Of a stretch of DNA of 64,000 bases, positions 21,901 through 35,424 are shown piece by piece; position 1 is the stretch's first letter; every line of letters begins with the position of its first letter. The position numbers were made by a program, and so were the translations under genes. Under the pieces are notes generated by a model. That model worked only from the letters and a program-made list of their open reading frames with translations, did not search any database and was not told the DNA's origin. The stretch spans positions 19,175,157 to 19,239,156 of the forward strand of contig CM065183.1 of assembly GCA_033026295.1 (NCBI GenBank), given 5' to 3'. This stretch comes from Channa striata. Its lineage: Eukaryota; Chordata; Actinopteri; Anabantiformes; Channidae.

Positions 21901-24900
21901 GGAAACTACATTTCTTTCGGAAATGTACTGAAGTAATGAAGTACTGCAGAGTACTTGAATACAGCCACTTACTTTCCACGAGTTCCGGTTTTGAAGAGTG
22001 AAGATGACGAGCAGCTAATGTGTGTGTGTCTCCTCTGTGTGTTACAGGTTGCCAGGACCATCGGACTGCGTGAGACTTGGTACTTCGGACTGCAGTTTGT
22101 CGACTCCAAAGGATTCACCACGTGGCTGAACTCTGAAAAGAAGGTGACGGTTTTGTTACGGCTCAGTGTCCCATCGTGTTCGCTGCAAAACTATATTATC
22201 CAGACTGCGTCTTTAAGCATTAAAGGACTCACTGTGAGTCTCTAGAAAACCTAGAAAACCATTTTTTTACATCTTGACAAACACTCAGATCCAGACTCTG
22301 TGGTTGTCTCTGAAAGACTTCGTGAAGAACACTTGGATGATAAGAGACGAAATGGACCATAATCACAGCCAAACTGCTGAGATGTTATTAATCACGTGGT
22401 TCACTGAGCAGGGCCGGTTGTAAAATAAATAAATGCATTTTTATAAAAGCTCTTTAGCACAAATTCACAAACCTGTTTTTGACGTTAATTTATATAGATT
22501 CAAATTAAAGTGTGTCTTTCTGTTTTGTGATATAAAAGAGTGTTTGTAAGGACCAAGTAGTCATACAGTCCAACAGTTGTAACGCAAAAGTGTGAAAAAA
22601 AGTATTAACTTTAAATAATCAAATATAAATATTTAGAATTAGTTTAGTTTTATAATGATTTTTCCTCCAATTTTATTCATTCATCATCTTCCTTTTTGAT
22701 TAATTAATGTTGTGCGTAACACTTTACAGAGACAAAGATCAACAATAAAGACTATAATATAATATTCTCAATGTTCAGTTTTCATGTGCCGCATAAAGTA
22801 ACAGGATCAAACCTAACAGATTCTGCTCCAGTCATGTGTGTCTCTCTACTCTTGTCTGTCTTGCTCTGTTCTACCGTTTTCTCATAGTCAAATGTTTTTT
22901 GCTCAGGTGATGGCTCAGGATGTGAAGAGGGAAACCCCCCTGCAGTTCAAGCTGAGGGTCAAGTTTTACCCAGAGGACGTGGCCGAGGAGCTGATCCAGG
23001 ACGTCACGCGGAGGCTGTTCTTCCTGCAGGTGAAGGAGGACATTCTGACAGAGGACATCTACTGTCCTCCCGAGTCTGCCGTGCTTCTCGCGTCCTACGC
23101 CATCCAGGCCAAGTACGGAGAGTTCGACAAGTCCACGCACAATCAGGGTTATCTGTCCTCCGAACGCCTGCTGCCCAAAAGGTGAGTGAAGGTGGCCGCC
23201 GCTGGTGGTGCTTCACTTCCTGTGCTGCTTCACGAAAAGCCACAAAGATAAAAGCATCACACAGTATGAAGCAAAATATGTGGGTGGCCATAAAACACGA
23301 AGAAGATGCATTTGACCTTTTTGTTGATATTGAAAATGGTTTTAAAAAATGAAGAATCAGCTTCTGAATGTGCTGTTACTGGTAATCATCCAGCTGAATT
23401 ACTCCATACTCAATTATTAACTAATGTACTGCCACTTTCTTCCAAGATGTCACGGGTGGGACAATGCAGCATGTGTTTGGTTTAGCTCTGTGCATGTGTG
23501 CACAGGCTGTTTGCATTCTCTGATAACCGGCCTGTCCCCTCAGAGTCCTGGAACAACACAAACTGTCCAAGGAGCAGTGGGAAGAAAGAATCAGCAGTTG
23601 GCACAAGGAGCACAGATCGATGCTGAAGTAAGCGAAGGCTGATGTTCCCTACAAAATCTACAACTTCAAATTCTCTTCTTAAATTGAAGGTTTACTTTAA
23701 ATGCCATTAAAAAATTAATTCAAAAGGACATAAAACTACAATCGTAATGTCCACCAGTCGTTGCCGCTTTCTCATATATTGCACTGAGGAATTGATTCAA
23801 TGATATTGCACAGACATATACTGCACAAGTTGCATATGTTAAATATCTGTCGATCAAGTATGTATTGCGCATATTTCCTGTGCATTTCTCTCCACTTCAC
23901 TTACTCATAAAGTATTTTAAACACTATGGAACATGATGCTGTTGATAATATGAATGTCATCTAGTCATGTGCCTCAAAGAATTCAGGTTTCTGCAGAAAT
24001 GTAAAATGTTTAGGCCTTGTTAGGATTCATTTAAGTAAAGACTCAAGGAGGGAACCACTTCAAAAACCTGATTTCTGATCAATTTAAGCAAAAAAATACA
24101 CTTGTGGTGTGTTTTAACAGGCAAATGTACAAAATACCAAATGAAAAATATAATTAGTAAGGATCTGGTAAGGACCAAGGACCTGTTGGTCAGCTGTAAA
24201 TGATTTTAGAATAAATTATTCCATCTGTGTGCTCTTTCACTTTCAATTTCTCTGCTTAATCCCCGCAGGGAGGAGGCCATGATTGAGTACCTGAAGATCG
24301 CTCAGGACCTGGAGATGTACGGCGTCAACTACTTTGAGATCAAGAACAAGAAGGGCACAGACTTGTGGTTGGGTGTTGATGCTCTGGGTCTCAACATCTA
24401 CGAGAAGGATGACAGGTCAGTCGCTGACTCGCTGCCGCAGAGTGTTTTAACGGGAATGAATTCGGCCTGTGCTGTTCTGTTTTGCTACCACCCCCCAAAC
24501 TAAGCTGTGGTAACCTCACACACGGGGCAACGCACTAACAGTCAAACCTCAGTCACTAAACCCTGCTGGCTTCGCTCACACTCACCCGTTCGTCCCCGTG
24601 GTTGTTGCTTTTAAGAGGCCATCGACCTAATTCTCATGATTCTATTACAGCATGAACAGCCACACGTGCCAATATTGTGACTTGTAAAACAAACCTGCTG
24701 TCAAATACGTCTGATCATGTCTGGTCTCCTTCCTGCAGGCTGTCTCCAAAGATCGGTTTTCCCTGGAGTGAAATCAGAAACATTTCATTCAGTGATAAGA
24801 AATTTGTCATCAAGCCCATAGACAAGAAAGCTCCTGTGAGTATTTTTTAAAAAATGCACAAATGCCAAAAAGCATTTTGTATTTTTGTCTGCACTTTTTG

Positions 24901-27900
24901 GATGGATGAGAGTATGTAACATCCATGAAGACACATTTCCATTTAGGCAGTTGAAAGTTGCTAATCAAATAAACTTGGCTGTTATAATATCATTTTTTTT
25001 TTTTAATTATAGCTCCATCCCACCATGTCGTTGGGGAAAAAAACTGTTTGATGTAAACCTACAGCGGATAAAGGAAATGTAAAATGTCCCTGAAAGTGTG
25101 TTTGCTTTGCTTCTGTTCAAGGACTTCATATTTTACGCCCCGCGGCTGCGAGTCAACAAACGCATTCTGCAGCTGTGCATGGGCAACCACGAGCTGTACA
25201 TGCGCCGTCGCAAGCCCGACAGCATCGAGGTTCAGCAAATGAAGGCTCAGGCCAAAGAGGAGAGGCTGCAGAAGAAGATGGAGAGGTCGGTCGAGGGTTA
25301 TTCCACTCAGTTCACGCAAAAAACAAAGGTCACACTAGTTGTTACCAGAAGGGCTGAGAAGGTAAAACGGGTGTAATGATTTTTACGTTCACGTGTTCTG
25401 CAGGGATCAGCTGGAGAGCGAGAAGAAGAGGAGGGAGGCCATTGAGAAGGAGAAGCAGCAGATGGAGAAAGAAAAGCAGGATCTGATGATGAAGCTCTAC
25501 CAGTTTGAAGAGACGACCAAGCGAGCAGAAAAAGGTGAGTCACGTGCTCCCGTCACTACACACTTTATCAGTCATACAAAGCTGCCAAAAACAGCCTTTT
25601 CCACTTCCTGTAAAAAGATCTTCTTACAGTCGACGGGGCTTTGCTGCCCTCTGCTGCTGTGCACAGACAAGGTTTATTTGGACAGAATTAGTGTTCATGT
25701 GAGTTTTGGCCTCACACCTGAGAGCTGTGCAAACTGATCGGACTCTCTCAGTTCCATAGAAATTAAAACCTCCACACATTTATTTAGGACTGGCTGAATT
25801 TCATCGACGTACAGTGAGATGAGGGAAGATGCCTGTCGCTGTCAAAGATGAAGCTCCCGGGTAGTTAGAGGGAAAACGTGTCTGGCAGGATCTTCTCCCA
25901 CAATAGTTTGTGTTGTAATCTGATGAAGCCTGTTCTGTAATGAGTGAATTATCATCAAAGCCACATAAAATAATTCCGTTACTGCAATTTTAAACTCTCC
26001 TCCTTCTGTTCAGTGCCAAATCTCCCAGTTTTTCCTTTAGTCTGACTCTGACTGAAATGGACTCTGACTTTGCCTCTTTTTTGTCTGTGGTTTTCGAAAC
26101 CAGGCGTTGTGAGCGATCTGCTCACAGCTTTTATCACGATGGGTCACATGTCGACACTTCTTCATTTCAAGTGTCCAGAAGCCAATAATCCCGGGTCCTC
26201 TCAAGTTTATAAGCAGAAAATCCCTTAAACGCAGCAAAAACCAGAATAGCTGAATTGTTTTGACACGGCACAGCATTTGATAGATTCTTCCTGTGTCGCA
26301 TCAACCTTCGTCCTGCAGAGCTCCAGGAGCAGCTGGACCGGGCCATGAGGCTTGAGGAGGAGAGGAAGAAGGTGGAGCAGGAGGCGTCGCGGCTGGAGAC
26401 AGAGAGGATGGAGGCCATAATAGCCAAGGAGGAGCTGGCCAGGCAAGCCGAGGAGCAGATAAAGAGCCAGGAGCAGCTGGTGAGGGCACTCGAACCTTTC
26501 ACGTGAAACAAAGTGGTGTCAGAAAGACGAGTCAGTGTGGATAAAGATCCTGGATTCATATCTGCGGTTTAACCACAATTCCAGTAAATAGTGGGCGATT
26601 TTCTGCTTGTGTAGGATTATTTTTCCCTACAGGTTGAGGAAAGTCAAAAGAGAATTTTCACACACCAAAACCTTTTTCATCATGTCGAATATTAATTTCA
26701 CTGTGTGATATTTTATGAGTTAAGCAACTGTGTAGCTTTTAGGTAAACGTACAGAGATTAAGACTGCTACATTTAAATTAATATTAGGTAAATATAAAGT
26801 CCCCTGATGGGTTTTATAATAAATTTTCTCTGTTCATAAAGTGGCTACGTGTCCATTAAAATGAGCTTGTATTCTTAGGGTTTTTGCTATTATTGATTTA
26901 TTTTTATTCATTTGTTTTTTGACCACATGGTCTGCGCCTCCCGCCCTCAGGCTACAGAATTGGCCGAGTACAGCGCCAAGATCGCTGACTTGGAGGAGGC
27001 CAAGAGAATTAAGGAGGAAGAGGCTGAGTCATGGCACTGCAAGGTGAGTCTCCAGCTCGCCATCAAAGGACGCACACAATCCTTGAGGTCACAGGGATTA
27101 TTTGGAAAATGTCACAACAGACAATGTCCGGTTGTTAATTTTTGTGCCACTGACACATTGTGCATTTCTTTTCTTATTTTTGTTAGGTTGTGTGTATTTT
27201 GTCAGTAGTGACAGGACAGAAATACTTTTATATTTAAAGCTGTGGTATACAGAGTGTCAGAGCCGTGCTTTCTGCTCACAGCGTATGGATTTATTTAATT
27301 TTATAATGACAACTATCTGAAGGGCTGTACAGAGGCTGGTGGGCCATAAATAGCAAAGCAGAGCGGCAGCAGAGCAGGGAGACAGAGGGCCGGGCAGAGC
27401 GGGGGGGCTGATTTCAACTTTCAGATAATTTACATGTTAAAGCTTTAATACCAGAGAATGCAGCCCTTTAGTTTAACTCCACATATTTATAGTCAGTACA
27501 TCAACACACTACAACGTAGATATAAGCAGATAAATATGTTTTTATAGGACATAGAACTTATGATTGGTGACAAGTATTGCACATTTATAAGCATTTGAAA
27601 TGCCTTTATATTCTATATCGAGCTGTAAAGATGGAATAAATTGAATAAGGTCGACATATATTTGCAAGTTCAGTGCAGGTAGTTAATGCATGAGACCAGC
27701 CAAGTCCTGAATGAAGGTGGGGTGACATGTCGTATACACATTTTCCTGAAAGGAAAACTTTTTGAATATATTTGTTGCAGCAAATCTGTACCAGCGTCAA
27801 AATCTTGATGACCTGGTGTTGGTTAAAATAGGTGCGATGTGTAATTTTGTCCAGAAGCAAAAAACAAAATAGTCGACTCGTTATTTAGGATATTGTCCCT

Positions 27901-30427
27901 CACGTTTTCACCCTACAGACCCTGTTGCATTCAATGTTTTCTGCATCCAACATTTTCTTTCTCTTTTAGCATAACCTCAGGACAATAGCAAAAACAGAAA
28001 ACTTTGAATTCCTAAAAAACGGGTCACAGCTGTTTCCGCACCATCGTCTGTTACTGTAAAGACAGTAAGAAACCCGCGCTGGCCTAAAACAAAAGACCAG
28101 AGTCTAAATCCACATGTTGCTTTCAGACATTTCTAAACGTGTGACATTCATAAAGACACGGTAAAAAAGCCTGAACTTTCATTCTGCGTGTTAATATCAG
28201 ACGTCACATGGTTTGAACAGTAAACGTCACTGCAGCACAATGAACGACCCTGACATCCATCATAACCTATTTAGCTGTTTGTGGGGCAGCAGATGTTTCA
28301 GGCTGGTTCCACTTCTGGTTCTTTTACAGCTTCTTGATCTCTTGATGAAGTAACTGACGGCTCTGTTGTGGAAATTAAAGAGACAAACAGTTAAAATACT
28401 TCTTACAGTTTCATGCCAAACTTTTTCTGCATCACCTTTTGCTGAAATGGCAAAAAAAAAGTTTTTTTCTTATTCATAACATATAATTGAAAGCACATTC
28501 AGCCAATACAACTGCTTCATCGTCATCAGTGGTAAATAACATGGTCAAAGATTAAAATAATAAATGATGTGTGTGCAAACGTTTGCATAGCCCTTATTAA
28601 AGGTCTCTAATCCTTCATATGTCCTGTCGTTCCCTAAATAACCTCCTCGCTTCCCCTCTGAGCAGCATTTGTCTATCAGGTGTAATTTTAGCCCATTTTT
28701 CATGGCATCATTGTTCCAAGTCTACCAGATTGCTTGGTTGTCTGCCATGCACAGCCTTCTTCAAAAATATCCACAGATTTTCAAGGATATTTCAGTCTGG
28801 AGACGGGAAAGGCCATGGTGAAATATTCACCTTCTTCCTTTGAAACTTGTCCTGAGTTGTCTTTGCTTTGTCCCTGAAACATCGTCTTCTATCTCTGGTC
28901 TCTGACAGATCTTGGGGCTGGACCATCAGGGGCTTTGCATGTGCGGAGGGTTTTACATGACGTTCTGGATTTTATAGAAAGCTAAAGGAGAGAAACTAAT
29001 GAAGGAGAAGTGTGATCGCTCTTGCTAGTTCCATTTAGTCCCTTTGTTGCAGCATTTTGGAAAAGCTAGAGGCTTTTGAGCTTCTTCTGATGTTTTTGTT
29101 GCCCATTTGCGAATTGGCAAAATTCTAAGCCCAATTTAACAAACCTGATGTCATCAGGACACCAAGATCATAATTCACCTGATTTAACATATTAAAGTGC
29201 ATCTCCAGACATATTCAACTTATTTTCCATGGCTTTAGTTTAGTAAATGTACATTCATGCCTTTATTAAAATATTTCTCTGCTTCTTGCAGAAAAACTCC
29301 TCCAGTGTCGCCCGGAGGAGTTTTTGGTCATTAGGCGTTTAGATGATGTCATCTGGAGGCATTTTCCGCAACAAGTAGCTATTTGAAAATGGGGAAGTCA
29401 GAGGGAAATTTAAAGCCAAACATTTACACGTACGACACAAACTAGGTCCAAAAGAAACGAGTTAAAAATCAGTGAAGTGAAATCCTTCCTTTAATTACCT
29501 GGAGGGTTTGTCAAGGGGGGATGCAAACCTCCTCATATGATGAAATATTAATTATTTTGCTTTTTATTCGCTGCTTGGTCCTTTTTGTTACTTCAAAAAA
29601 GTAGTATGACAAAAACATGCCGTTATTTGCCATTTCTTTACCAACATAAGGATATTTTCGACAAATGCTTGAACTCACCTGTAGAGTAGATTTATTATAC
29701 CTGCAAGTACGGAGATTTTTCACAGAAGCTCTTTTCAGAGACAACTATACACAAAATGAGCTTCAGTTAGTTCAAATAAGCTCGTGATTTTACCATTTCT
29801 TTTGCACTCATAATATTTTTAGGGCTCTACAAAAAATGCCAAACTTAGGGAAACTGCTGGTTTAATGTCCCTGTCTAACCTCATCCCAGGCCAAGGAAGT
29901 GGAAGAGAGTCTGATTAGGACAAAAGAGGAGCTGCACAATGTGATGACCACTAACGTCGCTCCGCCAGCTCCTTCCTCCTCCTCCTCCTCCTCCTCGGAC
30001 AGCGAGAGCGACCACGACCACAGCGAAGAGAACAGCACGTACAGCGCCGAGCTGCAGACGCAGGGCATCAACGAAAACCACGAAGAAGAGGAGCGTCTCA
30101 CCGAGGCCGAGAAGAACGAGCGCCTGCAGAAGCAGCTGATGGTGAGTTCGGCAGACGTTGGTTGTAGTTTTGATGGAACCACTAACTGCTCCTGTGAAGT
30201 AGATTCAGATAGCAGACAATACACCCTTTGACCCGAATACCTGAAATGCTCTTGCTCCTCAGACCCTGAGCTCAGAGCTGCAACAATCCCAAGTCGAGAA
30301 CAAGAAGACCCAGAATGATTTGCTCCATGCCGAGAACGTCCGAGCCGGCCGCGACAAGTACAAGACCCTGCGGCAGATCCGCCAGGGCAACACCAAGCAG
30401 CGGATCGATGAGTTTGAGGCCTTGTAG
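18914..30427 (+). CDS. ezr: Ezrin (ERM membrane-actin linker)
   Basis: Thirteen coding exons join in phase: 18914-18925, 20386-20469, 22048-22143, 22907-23181, 23544-23627, 24269-24415, 24739-24835, 25122-25285, 25404-25534, 26319-26479, 26951-27043, 29890-30141 and 30263-30427. They total 1,761 bases and 586 aa, as in human ezrin. Ezrin ties membrane proteins and PIP2 to cortical actin. The FERM domain covers about 1-296 (VRVTTMDAELEF, YCPPESAVLLASYA, GTDLWLGVDALGLNIYEKDD). A Glu/Lys/Arg coiled coil runs to about 470. The C-terminal actin-binding tail contains DKYKTLRQIRQGNTKQ with Thr567, the activating phosphosite. The final Leu (FEAL), and residues such as RILQLCMGNHELY, favour ezrin over radixin or moesin (FEAM/FESM). 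The usual poly-Pro linker is replaced by a Ser run and acidic stretch. Teleosts have two copies (ezra/ezrb), which I cannot separate. Confidence 0.95.
20625..20672 (+). repeat. L2/SINE 3' tail fragment
   Basis: CTGGACAAAAGCATCTGCCC followed by CACTAAATGTAAATGTAAAA is the 3' end of fish L2-related elements, including the short tandem ATGTAA tail. It lies in ezrin intron 2. Confidence 0.7.
28600..28870 (-). mobile_element. Tc1-like transposon relic (probable)
   Basis: This part of ezrin intron 11 resembles, on the minus strand, transposase-derived sequence frequent in fish genomes. The plus strand shows TTGCTTGGTTGTCTGCCATGC, then CCACAGATTTTCAAGGATAT and TCAGTCTGGAGACGGGAAAGG, which is the reverse of the PDLNPIEN-type region. 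It is heavily mutated and has no visible terminal repeats. The assignment is from remembered consensus and is tentative. Confidence 0.45.
29190..29497 (+). repeat. Dispersed repeat A, copy 2
   Basis: This is the second copy of the repeat at 10279-10655, in the same orientation, in ezrin intron 11. AGATGATGTCATCTGGAGG at 29341-29359 is exact over 19 bases, and CATGGCTTTAGTTTAG at 29228-29243 and the 3' AAAATCAGTGAAG...TCCTTTAATTA block also match. Confidence 0.65.
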
Positions 30428-32069
30428 AAACCCAGAGACGCTACGATCTCCACCAAATACCTCATTTCTCCCTCCATACTCTGCATCTTCTACCGAAGTG
30501 TGATGTCATTGCAGCGACACCTGATCTTACAGACCCAGATACGTGGGACTGGTGTGGGTATTAGTACCACTGTGTTGTATTTTTTTTCTCTGTAGCCCTC
30601 AAACATCTTCAATCTGCAGTTTAGTCCCATTAAAACATGATGCTGGTGGACTGTGTGTATGTCATTGTGGAAACTTCCAGAAATCCAAGCCTCTCCGTAT
30701 ATACTGCATGTGAGCTGTATTAAAAACGATGGTTATGATCCAAAGCTTTACTGCAATACAGCAGTTTTGTCTTTGAACCGACCAAAATGACCCATAAATG
30801 CTTTTACTACCTTATAGAGCAGCAACTAACAATTCTGTTATTGATTATTCCAATTTTAATAGTTTTTTTCTATAAAATATCAGAAAAGTGGAACAAATGT
30901 CCAGCACATTTGTGAACATTTTAAATTTGTAATAAAATAAAACGGAGCTACAAACATCAAATTCTCACATTTGAGAAGCTAAAACCAGATAAAGTTCTAA
31001 ATGTATAATTTAATCAGTTTATGATTTTATACGTATAAATCTTCACATCAGTTATACATGGGGGACATTTTAGGACATTTGTTTACAAGGACACACCTCG
31101 TCTGTCCTACTTATTTTCCATTGAAATGGCTTTAGTGCTGACAACGATACTGTCAGGCTGGTATTTAGGGTTGCTCTTCCTTAAAGTTAGATGGAAAAAA
31201 GGCCAGAATTAAAGAGGCAGAATCTGAAATTGGGTTTGTCTCCAAATCACTGGAGATACGTTTCCTGGAATTCAGCATCTTTCTGTCTTCTAACACAATA
31301 TTGTGTCGTAGAATCGGTGGACTTTTCCTTTAAAGCAGCAGAAGCAGGTGCAGCCTCATGCAAAGAGTCTCTAATTATACTTTAGTGTCTGATGCCTCTT
31401 AAATAAGCTCCTCTTCCATGTGTTGACTTGGGAAACAACACATGCCTCATTTCCACAATGAGAAACATATTCTATTTTCTTCAGATGTGAGGAAAGTCGA
31501 AGAATCCTGCAGCCTGCTCCCCATGAAAAGGATGTGCCCATTAAATATTGACTCACGGAAAGGATGGTTATCATTAGGTTGCTAGACAACTTGTGATGCC
31601 AGTGGAGCTTTTCTGTTTAAATAGGCGCTGGGTAAATATTTTATCTGTGAAGCTGCACATGAATCATATAGCCCACTAAGTAATATTTGACAGCGTTACT
31701 GGCTCCTTATTGTGGGCACGGCCACTCATCTGTGCCGCTGGGGACTGATGAGACAGGACAAAAGTCTGTATTTTGGCCCCAGGAAGGAAGGATGCGTGTG
31801 CGTAAAAACGCCGGAGAGGTGAGCTGCGACTCCGGGAAGCCGCTGCTGACAGTCTGTGGGATTGCCCTGTGTTTCTTTTCTGCAGGAGCTAAATATAAGT
31901 CGGTGACAAATAGTCCAAATACAGTAGCAACCCAACTGTGATGTGGGGGTGGTGCTGAGAGAACAGCTTCGTCTCCAAAGTCCCCTCTGTTGGATCCGGA
32001 GCGCGCAAGGAGAAGGTCGCCGTGTCTCATCTCCCGCCTGCGCCTGAATATTCCCCCCGATTTCTGACC
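30428..32069. other. ezrin 3' UTR and kcnk3 5' region
   Basis: The left part is ezrin 3' UTR, with AATAAA at 30931-30936 as a plausible polyadenylation signal. The right end (about 31930-32069) should be kcnk3 5' UTR. No other gene is seen. Confidence 0.5.
30931..30936 (+). promoter_or_regulatory. Candidate ezrin polyadenylation signal AATAAA
   Basis: AATAAAATAAAA begins here, about 500 bases after the ezrin stop codon. I noticed no stronger candidate closer to the stop. Confidence 0.5.
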
Positions 32070-35000
32070 ATGAAGAGGCAGAACGCCCGGACTCTCGCCC
32101 TCATCATCAGCATCCTCACCTACCTGGTGGTCGGGGCGGCCGTTTTCGAAACTCTGGAGTCGAAACAGGAGAAAAGTCACAAGAGGAAGCTCGACGCCAG
32201 AAAGTACGAGCTCATGCGCAAATATAACTTGACCAAAGAGAACTTCGAGGAGCTGGAGCACGTCGTCCTGCAGCTCAAGCCTCACAAAGCGGGAGTCCAG
32301 TGGAAATTTTCCGGCTCCTTTTACTTCGCCATCACTGTGATTACGACCATAGGTGAGCGACCGGTGCGTTTCGTGAAAGGAATCAGGGGAAATGCTGAGT
32401 GCAGGGCCGGAGCCAGAGGTTTACAGAACCCGAGGTCACAGTCCACCCGAAGAGATTAGACCAGGGATTAGAGATGAACTGAGTTATTAGGGGAGGAAAG
32501 ACAATCAGTAATGCTGCTGTCTGAGAAACGCTGCTGTTTCCAAACACAGAAGGTAAAATTTAGTCCTAATCCATCCAGAGGGGAAAAAATATCTGAAATA
32601 AAATAATAAAAATATCTAAATGAAATCATTCTAACTAAACTTAACAAACAGCCATTAATGTGTGTGTGTCCTGGGTTCAGTGGGCTGAAGTCTTTGTCCT
32701 GACTGTGGGTTGGTACAATAAAAATCCTTCTGTGCATTAGTCCATGTATTCAGAGCAGATTTATAGGAGCAAGTGAAAAGATCATTTTCCAGTGGAACCG
32801 TGAATGTGAACTTATAGAACATAGTGTCAGTAATTACAACAGGACAGGGTTTGAATTATACCTCAGTTTTGAGGGGGGGGGCCCAGCAGACAGCCCGTGC
32901 ATGTGCGGTGCCAGAGGTTGCACATTTTCAATAAATATGAACTGTAACTTGTCAGGATCAGTGTATTAGAAACGGATGGTGGGGGGGGGGTTTCCTAGAA
33001 ACACCGCGTTGAAGCTTGTTGCATGAGACAAGCTAGAACCACGACAGAGCGGTTCAGGATGAGGGAACTGCTGGAGTGTGTTCCAGCTGAGCCCAGCTGA
33101 GCTCGAGGCAAAAGGACTGACCACACACAGGTTACATAGCAGTTTGGGAGGCTTGAGATTTTGGTGGTTATCAAAAATAAGTCACCTGAAAACCTTTTAA
33201 TCCAAATACTCACCCAGTGCTCAGCGAAGGTCGAACATTCAGTGTCAGTGTCATAAATGGATGTTGTAAAGCATGTGAACTTTATGCGCACAGTATTAGT
33301 TTTCATTTATTTGTATAGACTCATAAAACCACGAATGTTGAGAGCGTTCAGGTCACGGAAGCAGGAAGTAAAAATCGGTTTGTCTCAACATAATAAGGTT
33401 CAAACTGAACATCGTGTTTGCTGATTATATTTCTTCTTCCCCTTTGGTGCATTCAGGGACACAGGACGGGGAGACAGAGACATAGGACGGGGAGGGGGAG
33501 GAAGGACAGACGTGCTGCTGCCCCTTAAAATGAACTAATAAGTAAATTAAAACAAGTTGCCACAATATGTGCAGCTGATGAAAACCTTTCTGTTTTCCAG
33601 TCTGGTTCCACCTGTAGTTTATCCAGCTAATCTCAGACACTGTTGGACATATTGTCAAAACTGTCGAGGACATGAGGGGGTTGTGTCTTTTTGAGGGGTT
33701 TGCAGACGCTAAGCAAAATATATAGACTGTCGTGTAGCTGTAACCCTGCAAACATGCTCCTAGATCTGCAAATTAGAACTCGATAATTCTCTTTTTATAA
33801 GATTTTATAATAGTGTGTGTTGAAATTTAATTTTTATTCTAGATTTATTATTTTCACTCTTACATGTAACTGCTCATTATCAGTGTTGAAGCATAAACAC
33901 AAGAATTTACCTAAAATATGTTTCTGGCCTATTCCACAGTTTAAGATTGGTTTCTCTACATTGTCTTATTCTTCAGTGTCTGACTGTTTCTGGTTTCTGG
34001 TTTATTTTAAGATGTAATTTAAGCTAATAATTGTAATAATTTTGTAAAATACTTAATTATTGGTCTGAGTTCAAAGAAGAAATTATCAGTTTAATTTGAA
34101 TGAACCAAACCTAAAGTTTAATTTAGTTTTATTTAGAAACTAAATTCCTTCAATTTGTTATTAGTATTATACTTTTTTCAGTTATTACGATCAAATATGA
34201 GAAGACTGTAAACAATATTAGAATTAGCACCAGGTGAATTTGAAACTCCTTCTCCCAAACCACCGAAGCAACGCGGCCCCGTCTCAGTACGTGCTGTCAT
34301 GTTTCGGCCAGTGCAGGATAATTTAGGTGAAGAAAGTAATGAGATTTATTTCCAGAGTTCTCAGCATCTCAGCTGACAACAGCGTGGGAGTTATAAATAA
34401 ATAGCTGTTAATTCCCAACGCTAAAGTCGAGCAGAACCCAGAGTGCGGCTGGGTTTTCCGTTTTGCAGCCTGTGTTGCTTTCCTGTGGGTTTACGTGGAA
34501 CAGGTGTGACGTGTGATGTGCTCTCGCTCAGGTTACGGCCACGCGGCGCCCAGCACCGACTCAGGGAAAGTGTTCTGCATGTTCTACGCCCTCCTGGGGA
34601 TCCCGCTCACCCTGGTCATGTTCCAGAGCCTGGGAGAGCGGATCAACACGTTCATCAGGTACCTGCTCCACCAAGCCAAGAAGTGCCTAGGGATGCGTCA
34701 AACCGAGGTCTCCATGGCAAACATGGTGACGGTGGGCTTCTTCTCCTGCATGAGCACCCTGTGCGTGGGGGCTGCGGCGTTCTCCCAGTGCGAGGGATGG
34801 AGCTTCCTCCACGCCTTCTACTACTGCTTTATCACGCTTACCACCATCGGCTTTGGCGACTACGTGGCTCTGCAGAAGGACGACGCGCTGCAGAACGACC
34901 CACGCTACGTGGCCTTCTGCTTCGTTTACATCCTGATGGGCCTGACGGTGATCGGAGCTTTCCTCAACCTGGTGGTGCTTCGCTTTCTGACCATGAACAC

Positions 35001-35424
35001 TGAGGACGAGTGGAGGGACGCCAAACAGAAGGCCCTGATATCTGTCAGCAAGCCCAGAGGAGAGGTGGCTCGCTTGATACCCATCTCAGCCTCGACCTCC
35101 TCCACACCTGTAGCAGAGGACACCACGAAGTCTAAAGATTTGAAGGGCGTCTACACGGAGGTGCTGCACTTCCAGACTATTTGTTCTTGCCTGTGGTACA
35201 GGAGCAAAGAGAAGCTGCACGGCTCCATATCCACCATGATCCCTCAGGAGCTGACGTTCTCGGACGCTTACTTGCAGCAGAACAGTAACTGCTCTCACTA
35301 CATGGAGCCCGGATCGACCGGCTGCGTTTGCAGTCCGCGTCAGTGCACGAGCATCAGCTCCATAACAACGGGCCTACACATTCTCTCTCCGTTCAGGGTG
35401 TTTAAGAGACGCAGCTCCGTCTAG
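32070..35424 (+). CDS. kcnk3: Two-pore potassium channel TASK-1 (KCNK3)
   Basis: Exons 32070-32352 and 34532-35424 join in phase within the first selectivity filter (TTIG|YGH), the intron position known for TASK genes. They give 391 aa (human 394). TASK-1 is a dimeric background K+ channel inhibited by external acid. It shows TM1 (about 8-28), an N-glycosylation site at Asn53 (NLT), pore 1 TTIGYGH with His98 as proton sensor, and pore 2 TTIGFGD. The halothane/GPCR-response region follows TM4 as VLRFLTMN. The C-terminus RRSSV is the 14-3-3 and forward-trafficking motif. KPHKAGVQW, STDSGKVFCMFYALLGIPLT and VYTEVLHFQTICSCLWYRSKEKL match KCNK3 better than KCNK9 or KCNK15. Which teleost copy (a or b) is not decided. 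Confidence 0.95.
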
